From contig CAADSM010000149.1 in the NCBI GenBank assembly GCA_900751785.1, forward strand, positions 1 through 23,685: a DNA stretch of 23,685 bases, read 5' to 3'. Below the pieces are notes generated by a model. That model was not told the DNA's origin. It did no database searches and saw only the letters and a program-made list of their open reading frames with translations. The DNA comes from Lachnospiraceae bacterium (GTDB taxonomy: Bacteria > Bacillota > Clostridia > Lachnospirales > Lachnospiraceae). Each line of letters starts with the position of its first letter. Positions within the stretch are counted from its first letter, which is position 1. A program made the position numbers and the translations under genes. Below, in pieces: positions 1 to 7,967 of this stretch.

Positions 1-1
1 C

Positions 2-130
2 CCTCTTATACTGGCAGAGATCGAATTCCCTGACGAGGAAACCGCCGAGACTTACCAGGCTCCTGCATGGCTCGGCAGAGATGTCACATTTACAGCCGAA
101 TACCACAACAGTACACTGAGCAGGATATAG
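2..130 (+). CDS. C-terminal end of a CYTH-domain protein (partial)
   Basis: An open frame enters from the left edge and ends at TAG 128-130, giving 42 residues. The visible part contains LAEIEFPDEE, then a short APAWLGRDVT stretch and a YHNSTLS end. This is the typical close of CYTH-domain proteins (class IV adenylate cyclase / triphosphate tunnel hydrolase superfamily), where a final acidic beta strand is followed by an 'EWLGKDVT' segment and a short helix. The family binds triphosphorylated substrates with divalent metal in a beta tunnel; many bacterial members are inorganic or organic triphosphatases. The catalytic N-terminal ExExK motif lies outside the window, so substrate and activity cannot be judged. 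The reading rests on this short signature alone. Confidence 0.7.
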   Translation, partial: PLILAEIEFPDEETAETYQAPAWLGRDVTFTAEYHNSTLSRI

Positions 131-225
131 CGGCGTACCGTCTGCAGCGCCAAAAAAGCAACGTTTTGTTTCTTTTCATGTATAATCTACGTTTTGTCGC
201 ATATCCCTTCATTTACAGGAAAAAT

Positions 226-234
226 TGTTATAAT
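226..234 (+). promoter_or_regulatory. Extended -10 promoter element for the XRE regulator
   Basis: TGTTATAAT has a perfect -10 hexamer at 229-234 preceded by the TG of an extended -10. No good -35 hexamer is present 16-18 bases upstream. The predicted start near 241 leaves a leader of about 36 bases before the GTG at 277. A second TATAAT at 181-186 has neither a TG in register nor a -35. Apart from these elements the 131-276 stretch is AT-rich and holds nothing I recognise. Confidence 0.5.
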
Positions 235-276
235 TATAAAACGTCAAAATGATTTCTTGTAAATGGAGGTGTTTCT

Positions 277-660
277 GTGGCAAATGTCCAACTGAGGGAA
301 AATCTGCGCAATCTCAGACGCAGGCACAATTTTACACAGCTGCAGATCAGCAGCCGGCTGAACATTTCCCGGCAGGCATACTCCAATTATGAAACAGGAA
401 AACGCATCCCTGACATTGATATCCTGATCCGGCTGGCAGACATCTATGGTCTCTCGCTGGAACAGCTCATCGCACTCCCGTGTACGGAAGACGATGCGGT
501 CAGTGAAGGGGCCGGGCCGTATTTTCCCGGAATGCTGATCGAAAACGGAGATACGATCTATCTGACCAAAGAGGAGGTCACGCTGCTTCTTCATTACAGG
601 AATGCTTCCGGTGATGACCGGCGTCTGGCGCAGAAAGTCCTCAACATCTCCGATATCTGA
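277..660 (+). CDS. XRE-family helix-turn-helix transcriptional regulator
   Basis: A 127-residue protein with an N-terminal Cro/C1-type helix-turn-helix at about residues 6-62. The recognisable pattern is LRENLRNLRRR, then FTQLQISSRLNISRQAYSNY, ETGKRIPDIDIL and LADIYGLSLEQL. A DNA-binding, probably dimeric regulator is expected. The remaining 65 residues are acidic at first and end in a helix resembling the C-terminal arm seen in many small Clostridia XRE proteins (KEEVTLLLHYR); no ligand domain is visible. GTG is chosen as start because TGGAGG lies seven bases upstream and no in-frame ATG fits better. The gene stands alone between its own promoter and a terminator. Its target is unknown; autoregulation is common for this class but no clear operator was identified. 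Confidence 0.9.
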   Translation: MANVQLRENLRNLRRRHNFTQLQISSRLNISRQAYSNYETGKRIPDIDILIRLADIYGLSLEQLIALPCTEDDAVSEGAGPYFPGMLIENGDTIYLTKEEVTLLLHYRNASGDDRRLAQKVLNISDI

Positions 661-675
661 ATCACAGAGACCAGT

Positions 676-724
676 CAAGCCGCAGAACGGCTGTCAGCAG
701 ACAGTCTTCCTGCGGCTTGTTTTA
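676..724 (+). terminator. Rho-independent terminator after the XRE gene
   Basis: A perfect 10-bp stem, CAAGCCGCAG (676-685) with CTGCGGCTTG (710-719), is followed directly by TTTTATTGTC. A small inner CTGT/ACAG pairing (691-694/701-704) sits in the loop. The T-rich run is only on the plus-strand side, so it serves the regulator and not the convergent apgM-like gene. Confidence 0.88.
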
Positions 725-774
725 TTGTCTTTTTATATTTTTTCTCATACTGCCCTGCCGGGCAGGGGCACCGT

Positions 775-1980
775 CTATTTCACAGACAGGAGATGATCCA
801 TCAGATGATGGCCCGTCTCTTCATATATCCCGGTTTCTCTCCCGGTCTTTTCACTGTATGTATCCGGACCTGCCGCTTTCTGTGTGCTGTCGTACAGAAG
901 ATACGGCACCGGATCGCCCGTGTGGGTGCGCACGCGGATCGGCGTAGGATGATCTGGAAGGATCAGCATGCGGTAGCTGATATCCGCCTTATCAAGCGCG
1001 TCATTGACCGGTCCGATGATCTTCTCATCAATGTTCTCGATCGCCCGGATCTTGTCCTCCATGCTTCCCTGATGTCCCATCTCGTCAGGAGCTTCAATGT
1101 GGACATAGACAAAATCAAATCCGTCCTCTGTGAGGGCTTTCACAGCAGCATCTGCCTTCCCTGCATAGTTCGTGTTCAGACCGCCGTTTGCCCCCTCCAC
1201 GATGATGTTGTGCATTCCCGCGCCTGCGGCGATCCCCTTGAGCAGGTCTACCGCCGAGATCATAGCTCCGTTCACACCGTTCTTCTCTCGGAAGGATGCC
1301 AGCGCCGGCCTCGTTCCCGCGCCCCAGAACCACGCAGAGTTAGCAGGATTCTTTCCCTCAGCCCTGCGTTTCACATTCACGGGATGGTCCTTCAGGATAT
1401 CATAGCTTTTCTCCATCATCTCGCGGAGCACCGGATCACCGGGAAGATATTCCCCGATCCTTTTCGTAAGGATGTCGTGAGGCGCGGTCAGCTCCACGAC
1501 CCTTCCGTTCTTCTGGATCAGGAGATGACGGTAACTCGTCCCCACATAGAATGAGTATCCTTCTCTTTTCAGCCCGATCCGAAGCGCCTCGATAAGCTCC
1601 GCTGCTTCCTCCGTGCTGATCTCCCCTGCACTGTGGTCCAGGATATGTCTGTCTTCGTATTTTTCCTCTTCTTCGGACAATGTGACGATATTGCACCGGA
1701 AGGAGACATCCTCCGGCCCCATAGGAGCGCCGATGCTCAGTGCCTCCAGCGGCGACCGCCCCGTATAATATCTGCGGGGATCGTATCCGATCACGGAGAG
1801 GTTCGCCGTATCGCTTCCGGGCGCCATCCCTTCCGGCACGGTCCTGACCATCCCCACTTCAGAATCTTTAGCCAGGAGATCCATATTCACTGTCCGAGCC
1901 GCCTCGAGAGGGGTCTTTCCCCCCAGAGCTTCCAGCGGCTCATCAGCCATGCCGTCACATAAGATCACGATATATTTCAT
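775..1980 (-). CDS. Cofactor-independent phosphoglycerate mutase-family protein, putative homoserine kinase
   Basis: The 401-residue protein belongs to the alkaline-phosphatase-like superfamily, archaeal-type (ApgM) phosphoglycerate mutase branch. Visible metal and catalytic motifs are CDGMAD (8-13), PGSDTANLSVIGYDP (54-68, with the candidate phospho-acceptor Ser), HIEAPDEMGHQG (294-305) and DHPTPIRVRTHTGDP (343-357). It starts 12 bases after hom and appears co-transcribed with it. A branch of this family found next to threonine genes is classed as 'proposed homoserine kinase' (TIGR02535) in bacteria lacking ThrB. That role (homoserine to O-phosphohomoserine, cytosolic) is preferred from context; phosphoglycerate mutase is the alternative and cannot be excluded from sequence alone. 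The start ATG has a GAGAGGCAG-type ribosome site. No terminator with a U tract is visible downstream. Confidence 0.85.
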   Translation of the reverse strand: MKYIVILCDGMADEPLEALGGKTPLEAARTVNMDLLAKDSEVGMVRTVPEGMAPGSDTANLSVIGYDPRRYYTGRSPLEALSIGAPMGPEDVSFRCNIVTLSEEEEKYEDRHILDHSAGEISTEEAAELIEALRIGLKREGYSFYVGTSYRHLLIQKNGRVVELTAPHDILTKRIGEYLPGDPVLREMMEKSYDILKDHPVNVKRRAEGKNPANSAWFWGAGTRPALASFREKNGVNGAMISAVDLLKGIAAGAGMHNIIVEGANGGLNTNYAGKADAAVKALTEDGFDFVYVHIEAPDEMGHQGSMEDKIRAIENIDEKIIGPVNDALDKADISYRMLILPDHPTPIRVRTHTGDPVPYLLYDSTQKAAGPDTYSEKTGRETGIYEETGHHLMDHLLSVK

Positions 1981-1992
1981 CTTCTCTGCCTC

Positions 1993-3210
1993 TCAGTCTT
2001 CCGCGCGGATCATATGGATGATCTCCGGGAATGCTTCTGCCTTCTTCAGATACTCGCCTTCTGTCATAGACTCCGTCATGTATCCAAATTCATCTTCCAG
2101 TTCCGGGACCTGCACGACCCGTCCGGGGCCGAAGCAGTTCTCGACCTTTTCCTTCAGATCCTGCGGAGTGCCGCTGAATCTGATGAAGAAACGTCTGACT
2201 GTATCTTCAATCGGGAGAAGCTCAAGCTTCTCGCTCTTCCACATGGTCATGATATTTCTGTGGAGATGCTTCGCTTCATCCACCACGTCAGCCACGACCG
2301 CGCTTGCAGTAGGAAGCTTTCCTGCGCCGCTTCCATAGAACATGGCATCACCGAGCACGTTTCCGCGGACAAATACTGCATTGAACACATCATCCACATT
2401 ATAGAGCGGATGGTCTTTTCCGAGAAGTGCCGGAGATACGATCGCATGGAGATGGTTTTCGTGGCGCTTGCTGGATGCCAGGAGCTTTATCGTCATTCCC
2501 ATTTCTTTTGCATACATCATATCTTTTCTCGACACTTTGGTGATTCCCTCGGTATAAATATCCTCGAAGTCCACCTGCTGACCGGAAATCAGGGAGGAAA
2601 GGATCGCGATCTTCCTGCAGGCATCATACCCTTCCACATCCGCTTCCGGATTGCGCTCTGCATATCCCTTATCCTGCGCTTCCTTGAGGACCTCGTCGTA
2701 ATCTGCGCCCTCATAGAACATTTTTGTGAGCATATAGTTTGTCGTACCGTTCAGGATTCCCGTGATCTCCTCGATCACGTCAGCCGTCATAGAGGAATTC
2801 AGCGCGCGGATGATCGGAATGCCGCCGCCCACGCTCGCCTCAAACAGGAAATTGATATTTCTCTCTCTTGCGATGGAGAGAAGCTCCGCGCCGTGTTTCG
2901 CCACGAGAGCCTTATTGGATGTAGCCACGCTCTTTCCTGCCTCCAGACAGCGCTTCACAAAAGTATATGCCGGTTCAACGCCTCCCATCACCTCAACTAC
3001 GATCCGGATCTCCGGGTCATTTACAATGATCTCAAAATCATGGATGATCTTCTCCTGGACCGGATCTCCCGGGAAATCTCTCAGATCCAGTACATACTTC
3101 ACGTTGATCTCGTCCCCGGCTCTCTGTGTGATCACATTTTTATTCAGGCTGAGGACTTCGACTACGCCCGAGCCTACTGTGCCATATCCCATTACTGCTA
3201 TATTTACCAT
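1993..3210 (-). CDS. hom: Homoserine dehydrogenase
   Basis: A 405-residue cytosolic NAD(P)-dependent enzyme that reduces aspartate semialdehyde to homoserine, the branch point to threonine and methionine. The Rossmann fold opens with GYGTVGSG (8-15). The substrate domain carries GILNGTTNYM (151-160) and the family signature NPEADVEGYDACRKIAIL (187-204), with the expected catalytic lysine at about 200. The C-terminal 60 residues (IRFSGTPQDL onwards) look like a regulatory ACT domain, which in this family mediates threonine feedback. Its ATG overlaps the prfB stop as TAATG, so the two are probably translationally coupled; AAAGGGAG supplies the ribosome site. The next gene, 12 bases on, is the putative homoserine kinase. 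Length is slightly below the usual 420-435 residues. Confidence 0.97.
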   Translation of the reverse strand: MVNIAVMGYGTVGSGVVEVLSLNKNVITQRAGDEINVKYVLDLRDFPGDPVQEKIIHDFEIIVNDPEIRIVVEVMGGVEPAYTFVKRCLEAGKSVATSNKALVAKHGAELLSIARERNINFLFEASVGGGIPIIRALNSSMTADVIEEITGILNGTTNYMLTKMFYEGADYDEVLKEAQDKGYAERNPEADVEGYDACRKIAILSSLISGQQVDFEDIYTEGITKVSRKDMMYAKEMGMTIKLLASSKRHENHLHAIVSPALLGKDHPLYNVDDVFNAVFVRGNVLGDAMFYGSGAGKLPTASAVVADVVDEAKHLHRNIMTMWKSEKLELLPIEDTVRRFFIRFSGTPQDLKEKVENCFGPGRVVQVPELEDEFGYMTESMTEGEYLKKAEAFPEIIHMIRAED

Positions 3211-4332
3211 TACTTTCTCCCTTTCTGTGCATCTGCATTCATGCTGAGGTATGCATTGATGAACGGGTCGATATTTCCGTCCATAACGCCTCCAACATTG
3301 CTTATCTCTTCATTCGTCCTGTGATCCTTCACCAGGGTGTAAGGCTGCATGACATAGGAACGGATCTGGCTGCCGAAATTGATATCCTTGACCTCACCCC
3401 GGATGTCCGACATCTTCTCCGCCTGCTCCTGCTGCTTCATCAGGTACAGCTTGGACTTTAACATCTGCATCGCCTTGTCCTTGTTCATATGCTGCGATCT
3501 CTCATTCTGGCACTGTACGACAATCCCGGTCGGCAGATGTGTGATCCTGACTGCCGATGACGTCTTATTGATATGCTGTCCGCCGGCGCCGCTGGAGCGG
3601 TATGTGTCGATCTTCAGGTCATCCTCATTGATCTCAATATCGATATCTTCCTCGATGTCAGGGATAACGTCGCAGGAAGCAAAGGATGTCTGCCGTTTGC
3701 CCGCCGCATTGAAAGGCGAAATGCGCACCAGCCGGTGCACGCCTTTCTCAGAGCGCAGATACCCGTAAGCATTCTCCCCGTTCACCTCAAAGGTCACGCC
3801 CTTGATGCCTGCCACATCGCCTTCCAGATAGTCCAGTACCTCGACATTGTATCCTTTCTTCTCTGCCCATCTGGTATACATGCGGTACAGCATGTTCGCC
3901 CAGTCGCAGGACTCTGTACCGCCGGCGCCTGCGTGGAGCGTTACGATCGCATTATCCCTGTCGTAGGGACCTGTCAGGAGCGTGCTGATCCTTAGCTCCT
4001 CGAAAGTTTCCTCAAACTGTGCGAGCTCTTCCTCGATCCCCGACACAGTCTCCTCATCTGCCTCTCCCTCGCTCATCTCGATGAGGAGAGACATATCCTC
4101 ATAGTCTGTGTACAGTTTCTCGATCTGCTCTACAGAATCCTGGAGCCCTTTCAGCTCCTTCATCACCTGCTGGGAGGTCTCCGGGTCATCCCAGAACCCC
4201 GGTTCCTCCAGCCTTTTCTGTAATTCTTCGATCCTCAGCTTCTTTGCAGCCAGGTCAAAGTGAATCCCTCAAATCTTTCAGCGGTTCTTCATATGCGCTG
4301 AGTCTTGATCTTAACTCATCTAATAAAACCAC
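3210..4332 (-). CDS. prfB: Peptide chain release factor 2, with programmed +1 frameshift
   Basis: RF2 recognises UGA/UAA stop codons and triggers peptide release on the ribosome. The zero frame starts at GTG (4332-4330) behind an unusually strong AAAGAGGTGATC site, runs 25 codons and hits an in-frame TGA at 4257-4255. Shifting +1 at CTT-TGA-C continues the protein from GAC (4256) to TAA at 3212-3210, giving about 373 residues, the normal family length. The shifted part carries the anticodon-like SPF tripeptide (within VRISPFNAAGK) and the catalytic GGQ (GAGGQHINKTSS). Reading only from the first in-frame ATG of the shifted frame (4166) would lose the N-terminal helix. The stop overlaps the hom ATG. 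It lies 46 bases behind secA, an arrangement common in Firmicutes. Confidence 0.97.
4255..4269 (-). promoter_or_regulatory. prfB: prfB programmed +1 ribosomal frameshift site
   Basis: The mRNA-sense sequence is AGG GAT TCA CTT TGA C. An internal Shine-Dalgarno-like AGGG is followed at the classical distance by the slippery CTT and the in-frame TGA. TGA is codon 26, as in the Escherichia coli prfB site. Scarce RF2 slows termination at UGA and lets the ribosome slip, so RF2 controls its own synthesis. Confidence 0.95.
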
Positions 4333-4378
4333 CTTGATCACCTCTTTCAATCTTTATTTGATATTTTATCTGATGCGC

Positions 4379-6958
4379 TTAAGCGCTCTTCTTTCTGCCG
4401 CAGCACTGTTTATACTTCTTGCCGCTTCCGCACGGGCATGGATCATTCGGATAGATCTTCTTCTCTTCCCGTTTCTTCGGCGCGCGCACGGCGCTGTCAT
4501 CCTTGTTGGTTCCTGTCACCTTGGCAACTTCTTCCCGCTCCACCTTCTGCTCCACGCGGATATGGAAGAGGGTGCGCAGTGTCGTCTCTGCGATCATGTT
4601 GGTCATTGCGCCGAACATGTCATATCCCATCATCTTGTACTCAACAAGCGGATCTCTCTGTCCGTATGCCTGCAGGCCGATTCCCTGACGGAGCTGGTCC
4701 ATATCGTCAATGTGATCCATCCATCTTGCATCGATCACCTTCAGAAGGACAACGCGCTCCACTTCTCTGATCTGCTCTGCCTCCGGGAACTCGGCTTCCT
4801 TCGCCTCATACGCCTTCACAGCTCTTTCCTTGAGAAGGTGCTTCAGTTCCTTCTGACGCTTATCCTGGCATTCTTCCAGTCCAGGGAGTTCAAGCTGAGG
4901 GATCACATTGTGGAGAGTTACCTCCAGCCCCTTCAGATCCCATTCCTCTGCAGACGCATCCGGAGATGCAAAACGGTCTACTGTATTTTCCACATATTCT
5001 GTGATCATGCTGTAAATCGTATCACGCATGCTCTCTCCATCGAGGACACGGCGCCTCTCAGCGTAGATGATCTCTCTCTGCTCGTTCATGACCTGGTCAT
5101 ACTCGAGCAGGTTCTTGCGGATACCGAAGTTGTTGTTCTCGATCTTCTTCTGTGCCTTTTCGATGGCGCTGGAGAGCATCTTATGCTCGATCTGCTCGCC
5201 GTCCTCCACACCGAGCGTATTGAACACGCCCATAAGCTTCTCGGAGCCGAACAGTCTCAGCAGGTCGTCCTCCAGTGAGATATAGAAGCGGGATTCACCC
5301 GGGTCGCCCTGACGTCCGGAACGTCCGCGGAGCTGGTTGTCGATACGGCGGGACTCATGACGCTCTGTACCGATGATCTTCAGACCGCCTGCTGCCCTCG
5401 CGTCTTCATCCAGCTTGATATCCGTACCACGGCCTGCCATGTTGGTAGCGATCGTCACCGCGCCGTGGATACCGGCATCCGCTACGATCTCCGCCTCAAG
5501 CTCATGGTACTTGGCGTTCAGGACGTTGTGCTTGATGCCTTCCTTCTTCAGCATCTTGCTCAGGAGCTCAGACACCTCGATGGTGATCGTACCGACCAGC
5601 ACAGGCTGGCCGGTGGCATGAGCCTCCTTGACTGCCTCAACGACAGCTCTGTATTTCTCTTCCTTTGTCTTATATACGGCATCCTCCTGATCCACTCTCT
5701 GTACCGGGACATTGGTCGGGATCTCAATGACATCCATTCCGTAAATATCACGGAACTCTTTTTCTTCTGTCAGCGCAGTACCTGTCATACCGCTCTTTTT
5801 GTCAAACTTATTGAACAGGTTCTGGAATGTGATCGTCGCGAGAGTCTTGCTCTCTCTCTTCACCTTCACATGCTCCTTCGCCTCGATCGCCTGATGGAGA
5901 CCGTCTGAATAGCGGCGGCCCGGCATGATACGTCCGGTGAACTCATCTACGATCATGACTTCTCCGTCCTGAGTCACGACATAATCCTGGTCTTTAAACA
6001 TCAGGTTGTGCGCGCGCAGAGCCAGGATGATATTGTGCTGGATCTCAAGGTTTTCCGGATCGGCAAGGTTGTCGATGTGGAAAAACTTCTCCACCTTCTT
6101 GACGCCGTCCTCGGTCAGATTCACCGACTTCTCCTTTTCATTGACGATAAAATCGCCGGTCTCCTCGATATCCTCTCCCATGATGGCATTCATCTTGGAG
6201 AACTCGCCGCTTGCCTCGCCCCTCTCGAGCTGGCGGGCCAGGATGTCGCATGCCTCGTAGAGCTTAGTAGACTTTCCACTCTGTCCGGATATGATCAGCG
6301 GTGTCCTCGCCTCATCGATGAGAACAGAGTCGACCTCGTCGATGATCGCGTAGTGGAGCCCTCTCTGTACGAGCTGTTCTTTATAGATGACCATATTGTC
6401 TCTCAGATAATCAAATCCGAGTTCGTTGTTCGTCACGTAAGTGATATCACAGTCATATGCTGCCCGGCGCTCATCGTTGTTCATGCTGTTCAGCACGACT
6501 CCGACGGTAAGTCCGAGGAACTCATGTACCTTTCCCATCCACTCGGCGTCACGTTTCGCCAGGTAGTCGTTGACTGTGACGATATGGACGCCTTTTCCCT
6601 CAAGGGCATTCAGATATGCCGGGAGTGTGGACACCAGCGTCTTACCTTCACCTGTCTTCATCTCGGCGATCCTTCCCTGATGAAGGATGATTCCGCCGAT
6701 CAGCTGGACTCTGTAGTGTCTCATGCCGAGAGCTCTCGAAGCACCCTCGCGCACGACCGCATATGCCTCCGGCAGGATGTCGTCCAGCGTCTCCCCGTCT
6801 TCTAAGCGTTTTTTAAATTCCCTGGTCTTGCCTCTCAGCTCTTCATCGCTTAAAGCCTCCATCTCCGGGCCTAACGCATCGATCCTGTCCACGATCGGAT
6901 AGATCCTCTTCAGCTCATTCTCGCTGTGAGTTCCGAAAATCTTCTCTATTATACCCAT
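4379..6958 (-). CDS. secA: Preprotein translocase ATPase SecA
   Basis: An 859-residue motor ATPase that drives unfolded preproteins through SecYEG. Nucleotide-binding fold 1 carries the Walker [11 protein letters not shown] (98-107) and DEVD (207-210). The preprotein cross-linking domain follows, then [25 protein letters not shown] and [13 protein letters not shown] of the second ATPase fold. The helical scaffold and wing domains come next, and the protein closes with a SEC-C zinc motif ([16 protein letters not shown], about 838-853), which binds Zn and SecB or ribosome in characterised SecAs. Length is typical. It is the first gene of the secA-prfB-hom-apgM group. The AAGGAG upstream is about 13 bases from the ATG, longer than ideal, which may moderate initiation. 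Confidence 0.98.
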   Translation of the reverse strand: MGIIEKIFGTHSENELKRIYPIVDRIDALGPEMEALSDEELRGKTREFKKRLEDGETLDDILPEAYAVVREGASRALGMRHYRVQLIGGIILHQGRIAEMKTGEGKTLVSTLPAYLNALEGKGVHIVTVNDYLAKRDAEWMGKVHEFLGLTVGVVLNSMNNDERRAAYDCDITYVTNNELGFDYLRDNMVIYKEQLVQRGLHYAIIDEVDSVLIDEARTPLIISGQSGKSTKLYEACDILARQLERGEASGEFSKMNAIMGEDIEETGDFIVNEKEKSVNLTEDGVKKVEKFFHIDNLADPENLEIQHNIILALRAHNLMFKDQDYVVTQDGEVMIVDEFTGRIMPGRRYSDGLHQAIEAKEHVKVKRESKTLATITFQNLFNKFDKKSGMTGTALTEEKEFRDIYGMDVIEIPTNVPVQRVDQEDAVYKTKEEKYRAVVEAVKEAHATGQPVLVGTITIEVSELLSKMLKKEGIKHNVLNAKYHELEAEIVADAGIHGAVTIATNMAGRGTDIKLDEDARAAGGLKIIGTERHESRRIDNQLRGRSGRQGDPGESRFYISLEDDLLRLFGSEKLMGVFNTLGVEDGEQIEHKMLSSAIEKAQKKIENNNFGIRKNLLEYDQVMNEQREIIYAERRRVLDGESMRDTIYSMITEYVENTVDRFASPDASAEEWDLKGLEVTLHNVIPQLELPGLEECQDKRQKELKHLLKERAVKAYEAKEAEFPEAEQIREVERVVLLKVIDARWMDHIDDMDQLRQGIGLQAYGQRDPLVEYKMMGYDMFGAMTNMIAETTLRTLFHIRVEQKVEREEVAKVTGTNKDDSAVRAPKKREEKKIYPNDPCPCGSGKKYKQCCGRKKSA

Positions 6959-7025
6959 TTTCCGTAATTAACTCCTTAAAACTAAATTTTGCGACAATTC
7001 GATAAACGACGCCACTCTGTTTTTC

Positions 7026-7054
7026 ATTCTAACACTAAGTCCCCTCAAATTCAA
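7026..7054 (-). promoter_or_regulatory. secA operon promoter
   Basis: On the minus strand, TTGAAT (7049-7054) and TAGAAT (7026-7031) are separated by 17 bases, with a TG one base before the -10. The predicted start is about 60 bases before the secA ATG. The -35 overlaps the right end of a perfect inverted repeat at 7053-7071. Confidence 0.75.
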
Positions 7055-7071
7055 CAAGTTCATAACTTGTT
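7053..7071. repeat. Inverted repeat at the secA promoter
   Basis: AACAAGTT (7053-7060), CAT, AACTTGTT (7064-7071): a perfect 8-bp palindrome with a 3-base loop, between the hisA stop and the secA -35. It could be an operator or a weak hairpin at the end of the hisA mRNA. No U tract follows on either strand, so a standard terminator is unlikely. Confidence 0.6.
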
Positions 7072-7077
7072 TACATT

Positions 7078-7851
7078 TCAGTTCTGCCATAGGGTCACTG
7101 TCTCATACGGGATCTTCCCGCCGAACAGGTCGAGCGCGCTCCCGATAGTAAAGTCCAGCTTTCCTCCGCTCACCTGGCGGAACCGCTCCAGGTCTTCCAG
7201 GGAGCCGATGCCGCCTGCATACGTGACCGGGATCCCGTCCCAGCTCCCGAGCAGCCTCACCAGCTCCGTCTCCATGCCCGACGATCTTCCTTCCACATCT
7301 ACTCCATGGATCAGGAACTCGTCGCAGGACCCGGCCAGCTCGTCCAGCATCCGGTGAGAGAGCTTTACATCAGTAAAGTTCTGCCACCGGTCCGTCACCA
7401 CATAATAGCCGTCCCCTCTTCTCCTGCAGCTCAGGTCGAGGACGATATGCTCTCTCCCCGCCGCGCTCACCAGCGCTTCCAGGTTCTCTCTGTGGAATAC
7501 GCCGCCGCGGAAAACATAGGAGGTGACGATCACATGGCTTGCCCCCGCTTCCAGGAACTGTTCCGCATTGTCCGCATTGATCCCGCCCCCGATCTGCATT
7601 CCCCCGGGATATGCTCTGAGGGCTGCCAGCGCCTGCGCTCTTGAAGCCTCATAGTACTCTGAACCGGCAGGATTCAGCAGGATGATATGCCCGCCTCTCA
7701 GGCCGTCTCTTCTATATAAACCTGCATAGTACTCCGCGCCCAGCTCCGTCGAAAAATTGGTCGCCGCCTGGTTTCCCTCGTCACGCAGGCTGCCGCCCAC
7801 GATCTGTTTTACCTTACCATTATGTATATCGATACAAGGTCTGAATCTCAT
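7078..7851 (-). CDS. hisA: Eukaryotic-type HisA, ProFAR isomerase
   Basis: A 257-residue TIM-barrel enzyme predicted to convert ProFAR (phosphoribosylformimino-AICAR-phosphate) to PRFAR in histidine synthesis. Key stretches are RPCIDIHNGKVKQIVGG (4-20, with the first catalytic-type Asp at 8), MQIGGGIN (85-92), VLDLSCRR (137-144), FLIHGVDVEG (179-188, second-half Asp) and GSALDLFGGK (237-246). These match the fungal HIS6 branch (TIGR02129 type) rather than the usual bacterial HisA. The ATG at 7851 is chosen because CTCCTT (plus strand; AAGGAG in the mRNA) sits six bases upstream and the CIDIH motif begins immediately. An in-frame ATG at 7910-7908 lies inside a strong hairpin and is rejected. 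No other his gene is nearby; it follows the lipoprotein gene with no promoter I can see. Confidence 0.9.
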   Translation of the reverse strand: MRFRPCIDIHNGKVKQIVGGSLRDEGNQAATNFSTELGAEYYAGLYRRDGLRGGHIILLNPAGSEYYEASRAQALAALRAYPGGMQIGGGINADNAEQFLEAGASHVIVTSYVFRGGVFHRENLEALVSAAGREHIVLDLSCRRRGDGYYVVTDRWQNFTDVKLSHRMLDELAGSCDEFLIHGVDVEGRSSGMETELVRLLGSWDGIPVTYAGGIGSLEDLERFRQVSGGKLDFTIGSALDLFGGKIPYETVTLWQN

Positions 7852-7857
7852 CCTTTT

Positions 7858-7863
7858 CTCCTT
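7858..7863 (-). promoter_or_regulatory. Ribosome binding site deciding the hisA start
   Basis: AAGGAG on the minus strand, six bases before the ATG at 7851. It fixes the start downstream of the leader hairpins. Confidence 0.85.
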
Positions 7864-7870
7864 TTTCCTC

Positions 7871-7943
7871 TGCCGCGGACATGCCGCAGGCTGTTTTCCA
7901 CACAGCAATGCCGCAAAGCCGGTCCCTCCCGGTTTTGCGGCAT
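7871..7943 (-). promoter_or_regulatory. Structured leader between the lipoprotein gene and hisA
   Basis: In mRNA sense, ATGCCGCAAAACCGG (7943-7929) pairs with CCGGCTTTGCGGCAT (7922-7908) as a 15-bp stem with one G-U pair and a 6-base loop. A small GCTGT/ACAGC hairpin (7906-7902/7894-7890) follows. A second copy of TGCGGCAT then appears at 7888-7881, so the same left arm could pair with either copy. No U tract follows, so simple intrinsic termination is doubtful. It may be an mRNA-processing or stability element, or an attenuator. Confidence 0.6.
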
Positions 7944-7967
7944 CCTGTATGAAAACCCATGAATCTC

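Noticed and set aside
751..770. Hairpin CCCTGC/GCAGGG just past the apgM-like stop as a minus-strand terminator
   Set aside because: The loop is only three bases and the minus strand after it is A-rich rather than T-rich.
2014..3324. Long open frame on the plus strand (436 codons) opposite hom
   Set aside because: It lies antisense to a clear homoserine dehydrogenase, shows no domain, and mirrors the codon bias of the minus-strand gene.
4244..5278. Plus-strand open frame of 344 codons opposite secA and prfB
   Set aside because: Shadow of secA; its apparent hydrophobicity results from reading acidic helices on the reverse strand.
7852..7910. Longer hisA starting at the ATG 7910-7908
   Set aside because: It adds 19 basic residues absent from the family, lies within a strong hairpin, and a better ribosome site precedes 7851.
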